This document shows positions 18,819 through 29,225 of a stretch of 64,000 nt of DNA, piece by piece (within the stretch, counting starts at the first letter, position 1; each line of letters starts with the position of its first letter). Location of the stretch: the NCBI RefSeq assembly GCF_900312675.1, contig NZ_OMPC01000008.1, positions 124,040 through 188,039 of the forward strand, read 5' to 3'. Source of the DNA: Aliivibrio sp. EL58. Its GTDB lineage: Bacteria > Pseudomonadota > Gammaproteobacteria > Enterobacterales > Vibrionaceae. A program made the translations under genes and the position numbers. Below the pieces are notes generated by a model, which was not told the origin of the DNA, made no database searches, and worked only from the letters and a program-made list of their open reading frames with translations.

Positions 18819-20282
18819 TTATTTTACAGAATCAATCTCTCGATGCACCTGCACTAAAGATTTCGCCCAAGGCCCTAAGCTTTGTACTGAACTTGGTAAT
18901 GTTTGCACTGCACCACGCGCTGCTGAGATTGAAGCATAATCACCAAAAGTAACGATGTACCAAATAGAACCATTCCGCAATGCTTGATAGATTCGAGCTG
19001 ATTTTTCAATCTGGTGCTCAAGTAGAAACTCTTGTACTGCTTCTTCATTAGTTAACGCTGCTAGCTGTAAGATATAACGTTTTTGAGAAATACCTTTTAA
19101 CTCGCTATTCGCCAAACTAAATGTGATGTTTGAACTAGCTTCCTGTTTAACTTCAGGCTCAGTTATTGACTCTTCTTTTACTGTTTCAACAGTCACGGCG
19201 CGAGGCTCATCTTTCACCGTCGCATCTTCTTGCTCTAATGCATCTTCTGAATCACCAACTAAAGAGTCGACCAACTCTGAAGGAACAACAACACGCTTAC
19301 CCTCTTCAACAGTCGTCTCAGCAATGATAGGTGTATCGATCACTTCGGGAGGAATAGTATGAGTATCATCTTCTGGTAAGTTCACACTTTTTAATTCGGT
19401 ACTATTAATCGCACCGCTAATTTGATTATCTAATCCAGCCGCTAGTTTTGTATCGTTTTCTAGTACCGTATCTACCACAGAAGATATAGGTACTGTGGTT
19501 GCTTGATTTAACCACCAATAGCCACCCGCAGCTGCCAATAATAGAACCCCTGCCACGCCTAAGATACCAATAGGAGAACTTGTCACTGGGCGAATAATAA
19601 CTCGGCGTTCTTTTTTCTTTTCACCTAATGCAATTAACTCTGCAGGAAGAGGATTACTTTTATCTACCAAATTACGGATACGACGCTTCTCTTCGCCATT
19701 TGCTTTAAAGCGAACCACCAACATTTCAGTAAACGTTGCGGCTTCTTCAGCGCTCAATAATTCAATATCAATATCGATAGGTTTATTATCTTGCCCATAA
19801 GACATTCTTGATAATGCTGGTATTAATTTCCCAGCCTCTGAAAAGAGCAGAACGTTGATTTGCCAATTTGGCGTTGATTGTGCTTTTTGCACTAAAAGCC
19901 AAAGTTCACTGAGTAATTCAGTAGAAAGTAAATGTGCGTCATCAATAACCAACAATAAGTTACACGTTTCGCCAGCTAACATACGACCAATACTGTCGAC
20001 AACAGTATCAAACTCATTAAAAAGTGGGTCTCGGACCACTTGTTTTAAGATGATCCCACGCTGCTGTTGAATCGATTGATTTTTGTGGCACATAAGCAGA
20101 GCTTGATTGGCATCATCACTCCACTTTTCAAGATAGCGCTGAGCAAGCCATGACTTTCCAGAGCCTTTGACTCCTTCAATATGTACTAAATTAGAACCAA
20201 AACGAGACACAAATTGAATGCGTGATAACACATCAATTTGGCTTTCTAATTCCAACACAGTTAAATCATGACCAATACTCAT
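18819..20282 (-). CDS. damX: DamX, AAA-ATPase/SPOR cell division protein
   Basis: Inner-membrane divisome-associated protein that binds septal peptidoglycan through a SPOR domain. The 487 residues comprise a cytoplasmic AAA-type ATPase part with Walker A GVKGSGKS at 37-44 and Walker B LLLVIDDAH at 109-117, one membrane helix at about 238-258, an acidic proline-poor linker, and a C-terminal SPOR domain (about 405-480). The ATPase part resembles the ExeA/MSHA-type N-domain found in longer DamX proteins. It overlaps no neighbour; aroB ends 3 bases before its start. Confidence 0.92.
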   Translation of the reverse strand: MSIGHDLTVLELESQIDVLSRIQFVSRFGSNLVHIEGVKGSGKSWLAQRYLEKWSDDANQALLMCHKNQSIQQQRGIILKQVVRDPLFNEFDTVVDSIGRMLAGETCNLLLVIDDAHLLSTELLSELWLLVQKAQSTPNWQINVLLFSEAGKLIPALSRMSYGQDNKPIDIDIELLSAEEAATFTEMLVVRFKANGEEKRRIRNLVDKSNPLPAELIALGEKKKERRVIIRPVTSSPIGILGVAGVLLLAAAGGYWWLNQATTVPISSVVDTVLENDTKLAAGLDNQISGAINSTELKSVNLPEDDTHTIPPEVIDTPIIAETTVEEGKRVVVPSELVDSLVGDSEDALEQEDATVKDEPRAVTVETVKEESITEPEVKQEASSNITFSLANSELKGISQKRYILQLAALTNEEAVQEFLLEHQIEKSARIYQALRNGSIWYIVTFGDYASISAARGAVQTLPSSVQSLGPWAKSLVQVHREIDSVK

Positions 20283-20285
20283 ATT

Positions 20286-21374
20286 TTACGCCTTACATTG
20301 CTCAATTACATCAGCAAGCACATCTTCAGAAACACCAGTTACGACTTCAGAACTGCCAATTGATGTTGGCAATACCAAACGTAACTTACCTGACAACACT
20401 TTCTTGTCACGCATCATGTGCTTCATAAATGCATCTACTGTCATCTCTTTGGGTGCTTTAAGTGGCAACTTCGCTTTTTCTAATAGAGCACAAATACGCT
20501 CTACGTCATTTTGCGAAATTAACCCTTCTTTTTGAGCTGTTACTGCCGCCATTACTGTGCCTGCAGAAACCGCTTCACCGTGAAGCCAATTACCGTAACC
20601 CATTTCAGCTTCAATCGCATGACCAAAAGTATGACCTAGGTTCAAGAGTGCACGCATCCCTGATTCTTTTTCATCTTTTGCTACAACATCTGCCTTAATT
20701 TGACAACAACGTGAAATAGCATAAACCAACGCATCATGATCCAATGCATACAGTTTATCCATGTTCTCATCAAGCCAGTCAAAGAATTCACGGTCAATAA
20801 TAATGCCGTATTTAATCACCTCAGCCATCCCTGCTGCGAATTCACGCTCAGGTAATGTTTTCAGGCAATTAATATCAATAATAACGGCTTTTGGTTGATA
20901 AAATGCACCCACCATATTCTTACCAAGCGGATGATTTATTGCAGTTTTACCACCAACAGATGAATCAACTTGAGAAAGAAGTGTTGTAGGTATCTGAATA
21001 AAATCAACGCCACGTTGATAACATGCGGAAGCAAAACCAACCACATCACCAACAACTCCGCCCCCTAAGGCTACAATCGTTACGTCACGACTGTGATTTT
21101 CCTCAAGCAGAAAAGTTAGGATTTTATTGAAAGTGTCTAGATTCTTATATTGCTCACCATCGTCTAATTCCAACAATGATACTTGGCATTCAAACGTGTT
21201 TAATGTGTCGATGACTTGCTGAGCATACAACGGTGCAACCGTTACATTACTGATAACGACAACACGTTTTTTGGCAGGTATTACAGATGAAAAATGCGCC
21301 GGGTTGCAAAACAACTCGGCGCCGATAGAGATGGGATAGCTACGTTCTGCTAAATCTACATGAATCGTTTCCAT
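20286..21374 (-). CDS. aroB: 3-dehydroquinate synthase
   Basis: Second shikimate pathway step: cyclises DAHP to 3-dehydroquinate, NAD- and metal-dependent. The 362 residues equal the E. coli length. NAD-binding [14 protein letters not shown] and the metal-ligand histidines in [12 protein letters not shown] and NWLHGEAV are present. It is part of aroK-aroB-damX-dam. Confidence 0.96.
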   Translation of the reverse strand: METIHVDLAERSYPISIGAELFCNPAHFSSVIPAKKRVVVISNVTVAPLYAQQVIDTLNTFECQVSLLELDDGEQYKNLDTFNKILTFLLEENHSRDVTIVALGGGVVGDVVGFASACYQRGVDFIQIPTTLLSQVDSSVGGKTAINHPLGKNMVGAFYQPKAVIIDINCLKTLPEREFAAGMAEVIKYGIIIDREFFDWLDENMDKLYALDHDALVYAISRCCQIKADVVAKDEKESGMRALLNLGHTFGHAIEAEMGYGNWLHGEAVSAGTVMAAVTAQKEGLISQNDVERICALLEKAKLPLKAPKEMTVDAFMKHMMRDKKVLSGKLRLVLPTSIGSSEVVTGVSEDVLADVIEQCKA

Positions 21375-21412
21375 GATTCGTTCCCAGTATCTGTCTTAGT
21401 AAATGACTTGAA

Positions 21413-21931
21413 TTAACGCTCTTCAAGCATTTGGATGATTTGATTTGCAACTACTTTTGCACTTTGATCATCGGTGCGAACAACGTAATCAGACACTTCT
21501 TCATAAAGTGCGTTACGCTCTTTCGCTAGTGCTTCTAACACTTCACGAGGTTCATCAGTTTGAAGCAACGGACGTTTTTTATCGCGTTGTGTGCGAGCTA
21601 ATTGCTTCTCAATTGTAGTTTCAAGATATACAACAACACCACGAGCAGATAAACGATTGCGACTCTCTTTACTAATAACAGAGCCACCACCCGTCGCAAG
21701 TACAATGCCTTGCTCTTGAGTTAAATCGTTAATTACACCTTCTTCACGTACACGGAATCCTTCTTCACCTTCCACGTCGAATACCCAAGCAATATCTGCG
21801 CCTGTGCGTTCTTCGATTACCGTGTCAGAATCAAGAAACTCCATATGAAGTTGCTGTGCTAAGTGTCTACCAATTGTACTTTTGCCGGCGCCCATTGGGC
21901 CAACAAGGAAAATATTTCGTTTTTCAGCCAT
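21413..21931 (-). CDS. aroK: Shikimate kinase I
   Basis: Phosphorylates shikimate at the 3-position. The 172 residues carry P-loop GPMGAGKST at 11-19, the shikimate-binding DSD (35-37) and the GGG segment ([10 protein letters not shown]). It is the first gene of the aroK-aroB-damX-dam run, with 222 bases separating it from pilQ. Confidence 0.96.
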   Translation of the reverse strand: MAEKRNIFLVGPMGAGKSTIGRHLAQQLHMEFLDSDTVIEERTGADIAWVFDVEGEEGFRVREEGVINDLTQEQGIVLATGGGSVISKESRNRLSARGVVVYLETTIEKQLARTQRDKKRPLLQTDEPREVLEALAKERNALYEEVSDYVVRTDDQSAKVVANQIIQMLEER

Positions 21932-22153
21932 TTTTTAGAAATTATGCAAAGTTCATTAACGACATTGCCAACAGTTGTCTCTTCTAGACATGCTTCTGTG
22001 GCACCATATTCCTCACAGATATTTTGTGATCAGACTAAAAATTATCTCAGTTAATAGCTAGTGATTGCAATAGCTAGATGAAAAGTTCAGCATAATAATT
22101 TTTTTTACTCCTTATTTTAATAACATTTCACACCTTAAAATAACGCTATCTTA

Positions 22154-23875
22154 TTACTGTATAACAACTTTTGGGGTAACGAAGATTAATAATTCTTTTT
22201 TACCTATATTTTCTGAGCTGCGACGAAATAGTGCTCCTAGCAGAGGAAGATCGCCTAACAAGGGAACTTTTTCTACACTATTTGATAAGGAATGCTGATA
22301 GATACCACCTAAAACCACCGTCTCACCATTATCTACTAACACTTGAGTTCCTATTCGCTGAGTATCAATTGCTACCGCCTCACCTGTTCCGGTTTTAACG
22401 ACCTGACCGGGTCTATCTTGCGTCACAATCAAATCAAGAACCAAGCGATTATCTGGGGTTATTTGTGGTGTCACCATTAAACTTAACACTGCTTTTCTAA
22501 AAGAGACCGATGCAGCTCCACCCGAAGAGGCTTCTAAGTATGGGATCTCGGTTCCTTGCTCAATATAAGCTGGTTGTTTGTTGGTAGTGATCAGTCGAGG
22601 GCTCGAAATTATTTCAGCCTTAGACTCCGCTTGCAGCGCCGAAAGTTCCAGATCCAACAATAAGTTAGAGCCTAATTTGGCGACCTGAAAAGCGACACTC
22701 GATGCTGCTGGATTTATCAACCCAAGATTTACATTTAAAAAATCATCAACAGGAAGTCCAGATTTACCACCATCATAGAGCCCAATCGTCGCTAAATTAT
22801 TTTCAATTGAACCGCCAATCGTAGTACTGCCATTAATATTAGTTACCCCCCAACGAACGCCAAGTTCATCTAAGTGCCCTTCATTAATAGTGACAATTCT
22901 TGCTTCAATCTGAACTTGTTTGATGGGTACATCTAAGGTTTCAATAATATCTTTAATAACGTCAATACTTTCTGGTAAGTCACGCAGTAATAGTGAGTTG
23001 GTTCGCTCATCAACGGTGATGCTACCGCGCTGAGAGAGCATAGTTACCTCACCATCTCCAGTGAAAAGTTCGGCAATATCGGAAGCTTTAGCATAGCTAA
23101 TTGGAAGTATGACAGAAGAAAGTTCCGTTAATTCCGAGGCCATTTTTGCTTGCTCTAAACTCTTTTTCTTTTGTATATCAAATTCTGATGTTGGAGCTAC
23201 CAAGACCACATTACCTTCAACACGCTTGTCTAAATACTTGGCCTTTAGAATGATATCTAAAACTTGTTGCCACGGTACGCCATCTAAACGCAGCGTTAAA
23301 TTGCCTTCTACCGAGTCTGATACCACTAAATTAAAATCATTATAATCCGCGATCAACTGCAATACATGCCGCACTGATATATCTTGGAAGTTAATCGAAA
23401 TCGGTTTGTTTTTATGATTATTTAATAAGAGATCATCCGAGCCCGTTGATTTCTTAGACTTAGAAACGATAACTTTCACTTGTTGATCTATTACATCGTA
23501 ATCGTATTGATAGGTGTCATTCACCTCCACCGATAATCTTGTGCTACTCCCTTCTCTAAAGGTTTCAATTCGAGAAACTACTGTAGAAAAATCGTCAACA
23601 TCCAAGATAACTAACTTATCATCGCTGATCTTCGTGTCATGCAACTCAATAATTAATTTACGATCTTCTTTTTTAAAATCAACCAAAGCCGATGAAGAGG
23701 CGAGATCAATGATGATCACCCCCTCTTTTTTCTGACCCAATTTAAAATCCACGTTCAAAAATTGATTCGTCACTATTTGATTCGCCTGAACCGCCAAGCT
23801 CACCCAACTGACAATAAAAATGGCACTACATTGAATACTGAACAATTTGATACTTTCTCTGCACCCTTGCAACAT
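22154..23875 (-). CDS. pilQ: Type IV pilus secretin PilQ
   Basis: Outer-membrane secretin through which type IV pili, including competence pili, are extruded. The 573 residues comprise an N-terminal signal segment (to about 31, ending SLAVQA), an AMIN-type peptidoglycan-binding part (about 40-130), an N0/STN domain (about 155-220, ISVRHVLQLIADYNDFNLVV), an N1 domain with RTNSLLLRDLPESID, and the C-terminal secretin barrel signature VPLLGDLPLLGALFR. It is shorter than Pseudomonas PilQ, having fewer N-terminal repeats. It is the last gene of pilMNOPQ; E. coli homologues are hofMNOPQ. Confidence 0.93.
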   Translation of the reverse strand: MLQGCRESIKLFSIQCSAIFIVSWVSLAVQANQIVTNQFLNVDFKLGQKKEGVIIIDLASSSALVDFKKEDRKLIIELHDTKISDDKLVILDVDDFSTVVSRIETFREGSSTRLSVEVNDTYQYDYDVIDQQVKVIVSKSKKSTGSDDLLLNNHKNKPISINFQDISVRHVLQLIADYNDFNLVVSDSVEGNLTLRLDGVPWQQVLDIILKAKYLDKRVEGNVVLVAPTSEFDIQKKKSLEQAKMASELTELSSVILPISYAKASDIAELFTGDGEVTMLSQRGSITVDERTNSLLLRDLPESIDVIKDIIETLDVPIKQVQIEARIVTINEGHLDELGVRWGVTNINGSTTIGGSIENNLATIGLYDGGKSGLPVDDFLNVNLGLINPAASSVAFQVAKLGSNLLLDLELSALQAESKAEIISSPRLITTNKQPAYIEQGTEIPYLEASSGGAASVSFRKAVLSLMVTPQITPDNRLVLDLIVTQDRPGQVVKTGTGEAVAIDTQRIGTQVLVDNGETVVLGGIYQHSLSNSVEKVPLLGDLPLLGALFRRSSENIGKKELLIFVTPKVVIQ

Positions 23876-23901
23876 GCCTAATCCCTATTTTTGTTCCGCA
23901 C

Positions 23902-24423
23902 TTATCTTAATACCAAGGCGAACTTTCTTTTCTTCCAGCAACCCAAACCATCACTTAAGATCTCTTTGATAATGATTTTATTTGATTGAATACTGATGAA
24001 CTTCCCATTGTTCTGTCCTATATATTGGCCTTTACGGACATTAACCACGTTGCCACTTGGGGTTTCTATCAAGGCGATAACATCAGACTCAAACCCCATC
24101 ATTCCTTTCAATCTCAACTGTTCCAAAGAGTAGTATTCCAGTGGATCTTTTTTCTTTCTAAGCAGTGGCTGCCAACAGTCCTTTGTCTCTAACGGTTGTG
24201 AGTTTATCTCTGTTTGATTTGGTAATGAAAAGGGAGAACGGAGATTCGCTTTAGTATATAACTCAACATCAAAAGAGATCGCGGGAGATAAGCCTTCAAT
24301 TTCAGCTGCTCCTTTTTGTTTCGCTTCACTATAAAAGAGATCCAATGGTTCTTTATTCGCTTTGCAACCAATAAGAGAGAGCATAAAAATAATGAAAGTT
24401 ATCAACCTAAATCGATTATTCAT
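23902..24423 (-). CDS. pilP: Type IV pilus assembly lipoprotein PilP
   Basis: Inner-membrane-anchored periplasmic lipoprotein that connects PilNO to the secretin PilQ. The 173 residues begin with a lipoprotein signal ending LIGC with Cys20 as the lipidation site, and carry the PilP domain (LEQLRLKGMMGFE...GQYIGQNNGKFISI). The start overlaps the end of pilO by 8 bases, showing translational coupling. Confidence 0.92.
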   Translation of the reverse strand: MNNRFRLITFIIFMLSLIGCKANKEPLDLFYSEAKQKGAAEIEGLSPAISFDVELYTKANLRSPFSLPNQTEINSQPLETKDCWQPLLRKKKDPLEYYSLEQLRLKGMMGFESDVIALIETPSGNVVNVRKGQYIGQNNGKFISIQSNKIIIKEILSDGLGCWKKRKFALVLR

Positions 24424-24997
24424 AAGCGCTCTTAAGTTGATAGGTATTTGCCATCACTCGAACGTGCAACATATCACTCTCTGGCGTGACTCTTTGAATA
24501 TCCACCACATCTAAGCTAATCATCCGCGGCAGATCGGCAATGGCTTCTGAAAATGCACCTATGTCATGGTACTTGCCTGTTGCTTCAATATTCAGTGGTA
24601 ACTTATAGAAGAAAGGCTGTTCTTCTCTCTCACCCCAATCAATTCGCGTAAAGCTTAATTGATGATTAATACCAACCTGATTAATAGACGAAAGCACACT
24701 TGCTAACTCTTTCTGTTCTGGTAATTGCCGCGCTAAAAAATCATAGCGTAAGTTCAACTCACTAAGTTGATGATTTATTTGAGGCTCCACTGCCATTTGG
24801 CTATATTTATATTCAACTGCACTTCTTAACGAGAGTTCTTCTGCTTTCAACTGCTCGATATCATCACTAAGGGGCTGCAAAAAAAACCAATATCCGGCAC
24901 TTTGAACCACAAGACATAACAGTAAAATAACCAATATTTTTGGCAGCAGTGGCCACTCTGCTATTTCATCCAAATCCAACGCTAACCAGTCAGTCAT
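24416..24997 (-). CDS. pilO: Type IV pilus alignment protein PilO
   Basis: Bitopic inner-membrane protein that pairs with PilN to form the periplasmic collar of the pilus machine. The 193 residues have a short cytoplasmic tail, a membrane helix (about 21-42, ILVILLLCLVVQSAGYWFFL), a coiled-coil stretch and a ferredoxin-like core ending in the PilO family pattern. It overlaps pilN by 4 bases. Confidence 0.92.
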   Translation of the reverse strand: MTDWLALDLDEIAEWPLLPKILVILLLCLVVQSAGYWFFLQPLSDDIEQLKAEELSLRSAVEYKYSQMAVEPQINHQLSELNLRYDFLARQLPEQKELASVLSSINQVGINHQLSFTRIDWGEREEQPFFYKLPLNIEATGKYHDIGAFSEAIADLPRMISLDVVDIQRVTPESDMLHVRVMANTYQLKSAYE

Positions 24998-25560
24998 AAT
25001 CCCTCAAAGCCCACAAAAGGAAGTAGCGAAAATGAAACGTCAAAACGGTTAACCTCGCTATCAAATACAGATCGTTCAGAAACAATAGAGTGCATTTTCA
25101 CTGATGTTATATATTGCGATTGTTCTAATTTATCTAACATACTGGCAAGGTGAGCATGACTGTCACTCACCCCATTTAGTTCCACCTTCCTTTCATGGAT
25201 ACGAACTCTATTAAGATAAATACCCTCTGTAATAATCTCAGGTAACGTATTCAGTAATTGAGTGGTTTTATTTTTATTCTGTTGCAGTTCTTCCACCGCC
25301 GTTAAGCGCTGTAATCTCTCTTGATACTGTTTTTTGATGGTGTTTAATTGTATTAACTCTTGTTCCAGTTTCTCTATATGCGCTTCTAGGGATCCATTTC
25401 TCTTCGCTTGCTGTGAGTACTGACTGTGCAAATAATTAAAACCACGCCATTGGATCATTGCAGCTAAGACAATGACAACAATCAATACCAATACAAACTG
25501 GTACTTATGCTTGGTTCGCTCTTTCTCCCTCCAAGGCAATAAGTTTATTTGGTAAGCCAT
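24994..25560 (-). CDS. pilN: Type IV pilus assembly protein PilN
   Basis: Bitopic inner-membrane protein whose N-terminal tail binds PilM. The 188 residues start with the PilM-binding motif INLLPWRE (residues 5-12), followed by a membrane helix (about 22-40), a coiled coil and a periplasmic core. It overlaps the end of pilM by 16 bases. Confidence 0.93.
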   Translation of the reverse strand: MAYQINLLPWREKERTKHKYQFVLVLIVVIVLAAMIQWRGFNYLHSQYSQQAKRNGSLEAHIEKLEQELIQLNTIKKQYQERLQRLTAVEELQQNKNKTTQLLNTLPEIITEGIYLNRVRIHERKVELNGVSDSHAHLASMLDKLEQSQYITSVKMHSIVSERSVFDSEVNRFDVSFSLLPFVGFEGL

Positions 25561-26510
25561 TCAATTCCTCTTAATCCCAAACCTAAAGCCGAGGCATATT
25601 GATTAATAGGTGTATCTACAGAAGGCAGTGACTTACTTGATGGTTGAAATAAGGAGAGAAGATTAAATTCTAAAATCGGCAATGATATTTCATCACTCAA
25701 TAAATAAGCTAAATCGGGATACAGGGAGCCACCACCAGTAATCCACACGCCTTCTACTTTGTGATCGTGAATTGAAGAATATAGAGTGATTTGACGACGA
25801 ATATGTTCGGATAATTGAGCGATGTATTGCTCTCTATTATTTGTATTTTGAACCATTGATGCACCAAAAGTAACTTGCTTACTGTATAAGTGCTGATTAG
25901 GAGAGGCGATACAAAATATGAGTTGTTGATATCCAATATCGACTAACATCCAGTTATTTTTATCCGGATAGGCCATCACCCCTCGCTGCCATAACGCTAA
26001 TAATGAGTGCGAATGTATTTCTGCGAGTACCGTCAGAAAGCCAGCACTTTCTATGCACTCCTGACGAGAGTGAACAATCTCTTTACGGGTAGCGAATACT
26101 TGATAATTCGTTATTTTAAAATCATCACTTTCCAACGGTTTTATCATAGAGAAATCGATATTTAATTCAGCAGAAGAGAGCGATGTTTGTTTTTCAAACG
26201 CATGAATCAGAGTAAATTCTATTTCTTTGTCATCCAATTGGCTGTCTATCTGAATTAACTTACTCATTATGTGATGATCAGGAATAGAAAAAGCGACCCG
26301 TTTTTGATTTGATTTTAATCTTCTTTTTAATTGAGATAACTGCAGTTTTACACTTTCATTTAATAATCGACCTCCCTCAACAAATACTGACGCAGACAAT
26401 GGTATTTCATGATAGCCAACCAATTCTAATTGACCTCTTTTTAACCTTACTGAGACGGCTTTAATGCTATGATGCCCTATATCTAAACCGGTAATGGTGG
26501 GATAGTTCAT
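25545..26510 (-). CDS. pilM: Type IV pilus assembly protein PilM
   Basis: Cytoplasmic actin/FtsA-like ATP-binding protein that links the PilB/PilT motors to PilN. The 321 residues show the phosphate-1 loop GLDIGHHSIKAVSV at 8-21 and a later ITGGGS nucleotide motif. It is the first gene of pilMNOPQ, divergent from mrcA with 138 bases between, as in Pseudomonas and Vibrio. Confidence 0.92.
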   Translation of the reverse strand: MNYPTITGLDIGHHSIKAVSVRLKRGQLELVGYHEIPLSASVFVEGGRLLNESVKLQLSQLKRRLKSNQKRVAFSIPDHHIMSKLIQIDSQLDDKEIEFTLIHAFEKQTSLSSAELNIDFSMIKPLESDDFKITNYQVFATRKEIVHSRQECIESAGFLTVLAEIHSHSLLALWQRGVMAYPDKNNWMLVDIGYQQLIFCIASPNQHLYSKQVTFGASMVQNTNNREQYIAQLSEHIRRQITLYSSIHDHKVEGVWITGGGSLYPDLAYLLSDEISLPILEFNLLSLFQPSSKSLPSVDTPINQYASALGLGLRGIEWLTK

Positions 26511-26648
26511 CTTGGGTTAACTCCAGGTAATAAATAAATATCTCAAATTTAAGCGTTTATTTGCGTTATCTTTTGTTGTGTTATATTTATACTACTCAGT
26601 TACGGGTTAGAAACGACAATACAGATTAAAGTAAACGGGAATTATCAG

Positions 26649-29147
26649 GTGAAGTTCATAAAGGCACTGCTTATAGCTACATTGGTTTGCATTATTCTTG
26701 GGGTCACAACAATTTTTGGTTTTTACCAATATGTGAAACCAGAATTACCAGACGTGGCAACATTGAAAGATGTACAACTACAAACACCAATGCAGGTATA
26801 TAGCCGCGATGGTAAATTAATTGCTCAATTTGGCGAGAAGCGTCGTATTCCTCTTAAATTAGAAGAGATGCCTCCTCATTTACTTGAAGCGATTATTGCA
26901 ACCGAAGACAGTCGCTTTTATAGCCACTATGGTTTTGACCCTATCGGTATTACTCGTGCTGCTTTTGCTGTTTTAGCTTCTGGCTCAGCAAAACAAGGGG
27001 CGAGTACCATTACTCAACAACTTGCGCGTAATTTCTTCTTATCTAATGAGAAGAAAATCATGCGTAAGATTAAAGAGATTTTTATTGCCGTTCATATCGA
27101 GCAATTACTAACAAAACAAGAGATCTTAGAACTCTATCTAAATAAGATTTATCTTGGTTACCGCTCTTATGGCGTTGGCGCAGCAGCTCATGTTTATTTT
27201 GGTAAAGAAATTGGACAGCTCACTTTAGGTGAAGTTGCCATTATTGCAGGCCTACCAAAAGCCCCATCGACAATGAATCCTATCTATTCTGTTGATCGTG
27301 CAACGACTCGTCGCAATGTTGTTTTAGCTCGTATGCTTGATGAAGGTTACATTACTAAGCAAGAATTTGAAGATGCTAGAGCCGAAGTTATCATCTCTAA
27401 ATACCACGGAGCAGAGATTGAACTTCAAGCGCCTTACATTGCAGAAATCGCTCGTGCTTGGATGGTGAATAAGTACGGTGAAGAAGCCGCTTACACTTCT
27501 GGTATGAATATCTACACGACTGTCGATTCAAAAATGCAAGCAGCAGCAAACAAAGCATCAATTGATAATCTACTGGCTTATGACGAACGTCATGGCTTCC
27601 GTGGTGCAGTGAAAACAGTGTGGGAACCAAAAGCAACACCATTAGATGAAGATGCAATTATTAAGCATTTAAGAAATGAACCTTCTTATGGTGATCTAAT
27701 GCCTGCCGTTGTTCTTTCTGTTAAAGGAAAAACAGCAACGGTTGATATTAAAAATACAGGTATTGCAACTATCCCTTGGGACGGTTTGAAATGGGCTCGT
27801 CGCTTTAAAACAGACAAACGCCAAGGCCCTGCGCCTCGTCGTGCCGCTGATATCTTAGCTGCAGGTGAGCAAGTGTATGTTCGCCCATTAAGCCAAGAGA
27901 CTACCGATGACGTAACAACAACGGTGTGGAAGCTAAGCCAAGTGCCTGCTGCAAATACCGCGTTTGTTGCTATGGACCCAACCGATGGAGCTATCACCTC
28001 TTTAGTAGGTGGTTTCAACTTTGTTCACAACAAATTTAACCGTGCTACTCAGTCTGTGCGTCAAGTTGGTTCTAGTATTAAGCCATTTATCTACTCTGCT
28101 GCTCTTTACCACGGTAAAACACTAGCAAGCTTAGTAAATGATGCTCCGATCAATACTTGGGATCAGAGTCAAGGTACAGCATGGCGACCTAAGAATTCGC
28201 CACCAACTTATGTTGGCCCTGCTCGCCTACGTATTGGTTTAGCTCAATCTAAAAACGTAATGGCTGTTCGTGTGTTACGTGAAGTCGGTTTAGATGAAAC
28301 CATTGATTACCTGACTCGCTTTGGCTTTAAAAAAGAAGACATCCCACACTCTGAAACCATTGCACTAGGTGCGGGTAGCTTAACGCCAGTACAAATGGCA
28401 CAAGGCTTCTCTGTATTTGCCAACAATGGTTACTACGTAGAGCCTTACTACATTGACCACATCAATGGTCCATTTGGTGATGAAGTTTATAAAGCAACGC
28501 CAAAAACCATTTGCCAAAGTGATTGTTCTCAACAAAATGATGACGACTCTCCTTATGCTAAAAAAGTTATCTCAGCGCAAAATGCATTCTTAGTTAAACA
28601 AATGATGTATAGCAATATCTGGGGTGGCGGTAGCTGGCGTAAAGGCACTGGCTGGAATGGTACTGGCTGGCGTGCACAAGTTCTAAAACGTCGTGATATT
28701 GGTGGTAAAACAGGGACAACTAATGACTCAGTTGATGCATGGTATAACGGCTATGGCCCCAATGTAGTGGCAACGGCATGGGTTGGTTTTGATAATCCAT
28801 CACACCGATTAGGCTATACCACTAAAAACGACAACATGACCAAAGAAGAGATGCCTACCGGTGGCGAAGCTGGCGGTAAAACGGCTATTTACGCTTGGGT
28901 TAATTTTATGAAAGTTGCGCTTGATGGTGTTCCAGAAGAGAGCCAACGTCTTCCTGCTAATATCATCAAGGTAAAAATAGATCGCGAAACAGGTCTATTA
29001 ACCAATAAAAATGATGAAACCAGTATGTGGGAATATTTTGCTGGTGGAACTGAGCCGACAGAATACGTAAAACAAGATTTCCAAGATACGCTTTATTCAT
29101 CTGGTGATACGGATGGTGATGGTGAAGAAGACGAAAGTTTATTCTAA
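26649..29147 (+). CDS. mrcA: Penicillin-binding protein 1A
   Basis: Bifunctional peptidoglycan synthase: glycosyltransferase and transpeptidase. The start is GTG at 26649. The 832 residues comprise a membrane anchor (about 4-27), the GT51 domain with catalytic Glu86 in EDSRFYSHYGFD, the QGASTITQQLARN motif, an OB-like insert, and the transpeptidase with active Ser475 (SSIK), SKN (SQSKNVM) and GKTGTT. The acidic C-terminal tail (DTDGDGEEDESLF) is typical of the family. It is monocistronic, followed by a strong terminator. Confidence 0.96.
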   Translation: MKFIKALLIATLVCIILGVTTIFGFYQYVKPELPDVATLKDVQLQTPMQVYSRDGKLIAQFGEKRRIPLKLEEMPPHLLEAIIATEDSRFYSHYGFDPIGITRAAFAVLASGSAKQGASTITQQLARNFFLSNEKKIMRKIKEIFIAVHIEQLLTKQEILELYLNKIYLGYRSYGVGAAAHVYFGKEIGQLTLGEVAIIAGLPKAPSTMNPIYSVDRATTRRNVVLARMLDEGYITKQEFEDARAEVIISKYHGAEIELQAPYIAEIARAWMVNKYGEEAAYTSGMNIYTTVDSKMQAAANKASIDNLLAYDERHGFRGAVKTVWEPKATPLDEDAIIKHLRNEPSYGDLMPAVVLSVKGKTATVDIKNTGIATIPWDGLKWARRFKTDKRQGPAPRRAADILAAGEQVYVRPLSQETTDDVTTTVWKLSQVPAANTAFVAMDPTDGAITSLVGGFNFVHNKFNRATQSVRQVGSSIKPFIYSAALYHGKTLASLVNDAPINTWDQSQGTAWRPKNSPPTYVGPARLRIGLAQSKNVMAVRVLREVGLDETIDYLTRFGFKKEDIPHSETIALGAGSLTPVQMAQGFSVFANNGYYVEPYYIDHINGPFGDEVYKATPKTICQSDCSQQNDDDSPYAKKVISAQNAFLVKQMMYSNIWGGGSWRKGTGWNGTGWRAQVLKRRDIGGKTGTTNDSVDAWYNGYGPNVVATAWVGFDNPSHRLGYTTKNDNMTKEEMPTGGEAGGKTAIYAWVNFMKVALDGVPEESQRLPANIIKVKIDRETGLLTNKNDETSMWEYFAGGTEPTEYVKQDFQDTLYSSGDTDGDGEEDESLF

Positions 29148-29166
29148 ATCAATTATCTAAAGAAAA

Positions 29167-29199
29167 TAAAAAGGGACGCTACTTAAGCGTCCCTTTTTT
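29167..29199. terminator. Bidirectional terminator of mrcA and oxyR
   Basis: The stem GGGACGCT/AGCGTCCC (29173-29180 with 29186-29193) is flanked by A- and T-runs and lies between converging genes. Confidence 0.9.
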
Positions 29200-29225
29200 A
29201 TTCTTAACAGCCTAGAGTTAGAGGT

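Noticed and set aside
27686-28018. 110-codon open frame antisense to mrcA
   Set aside because: It overlaps the transpeptidase-linker region of a clear PBP1a; no start signal or homology is visible.
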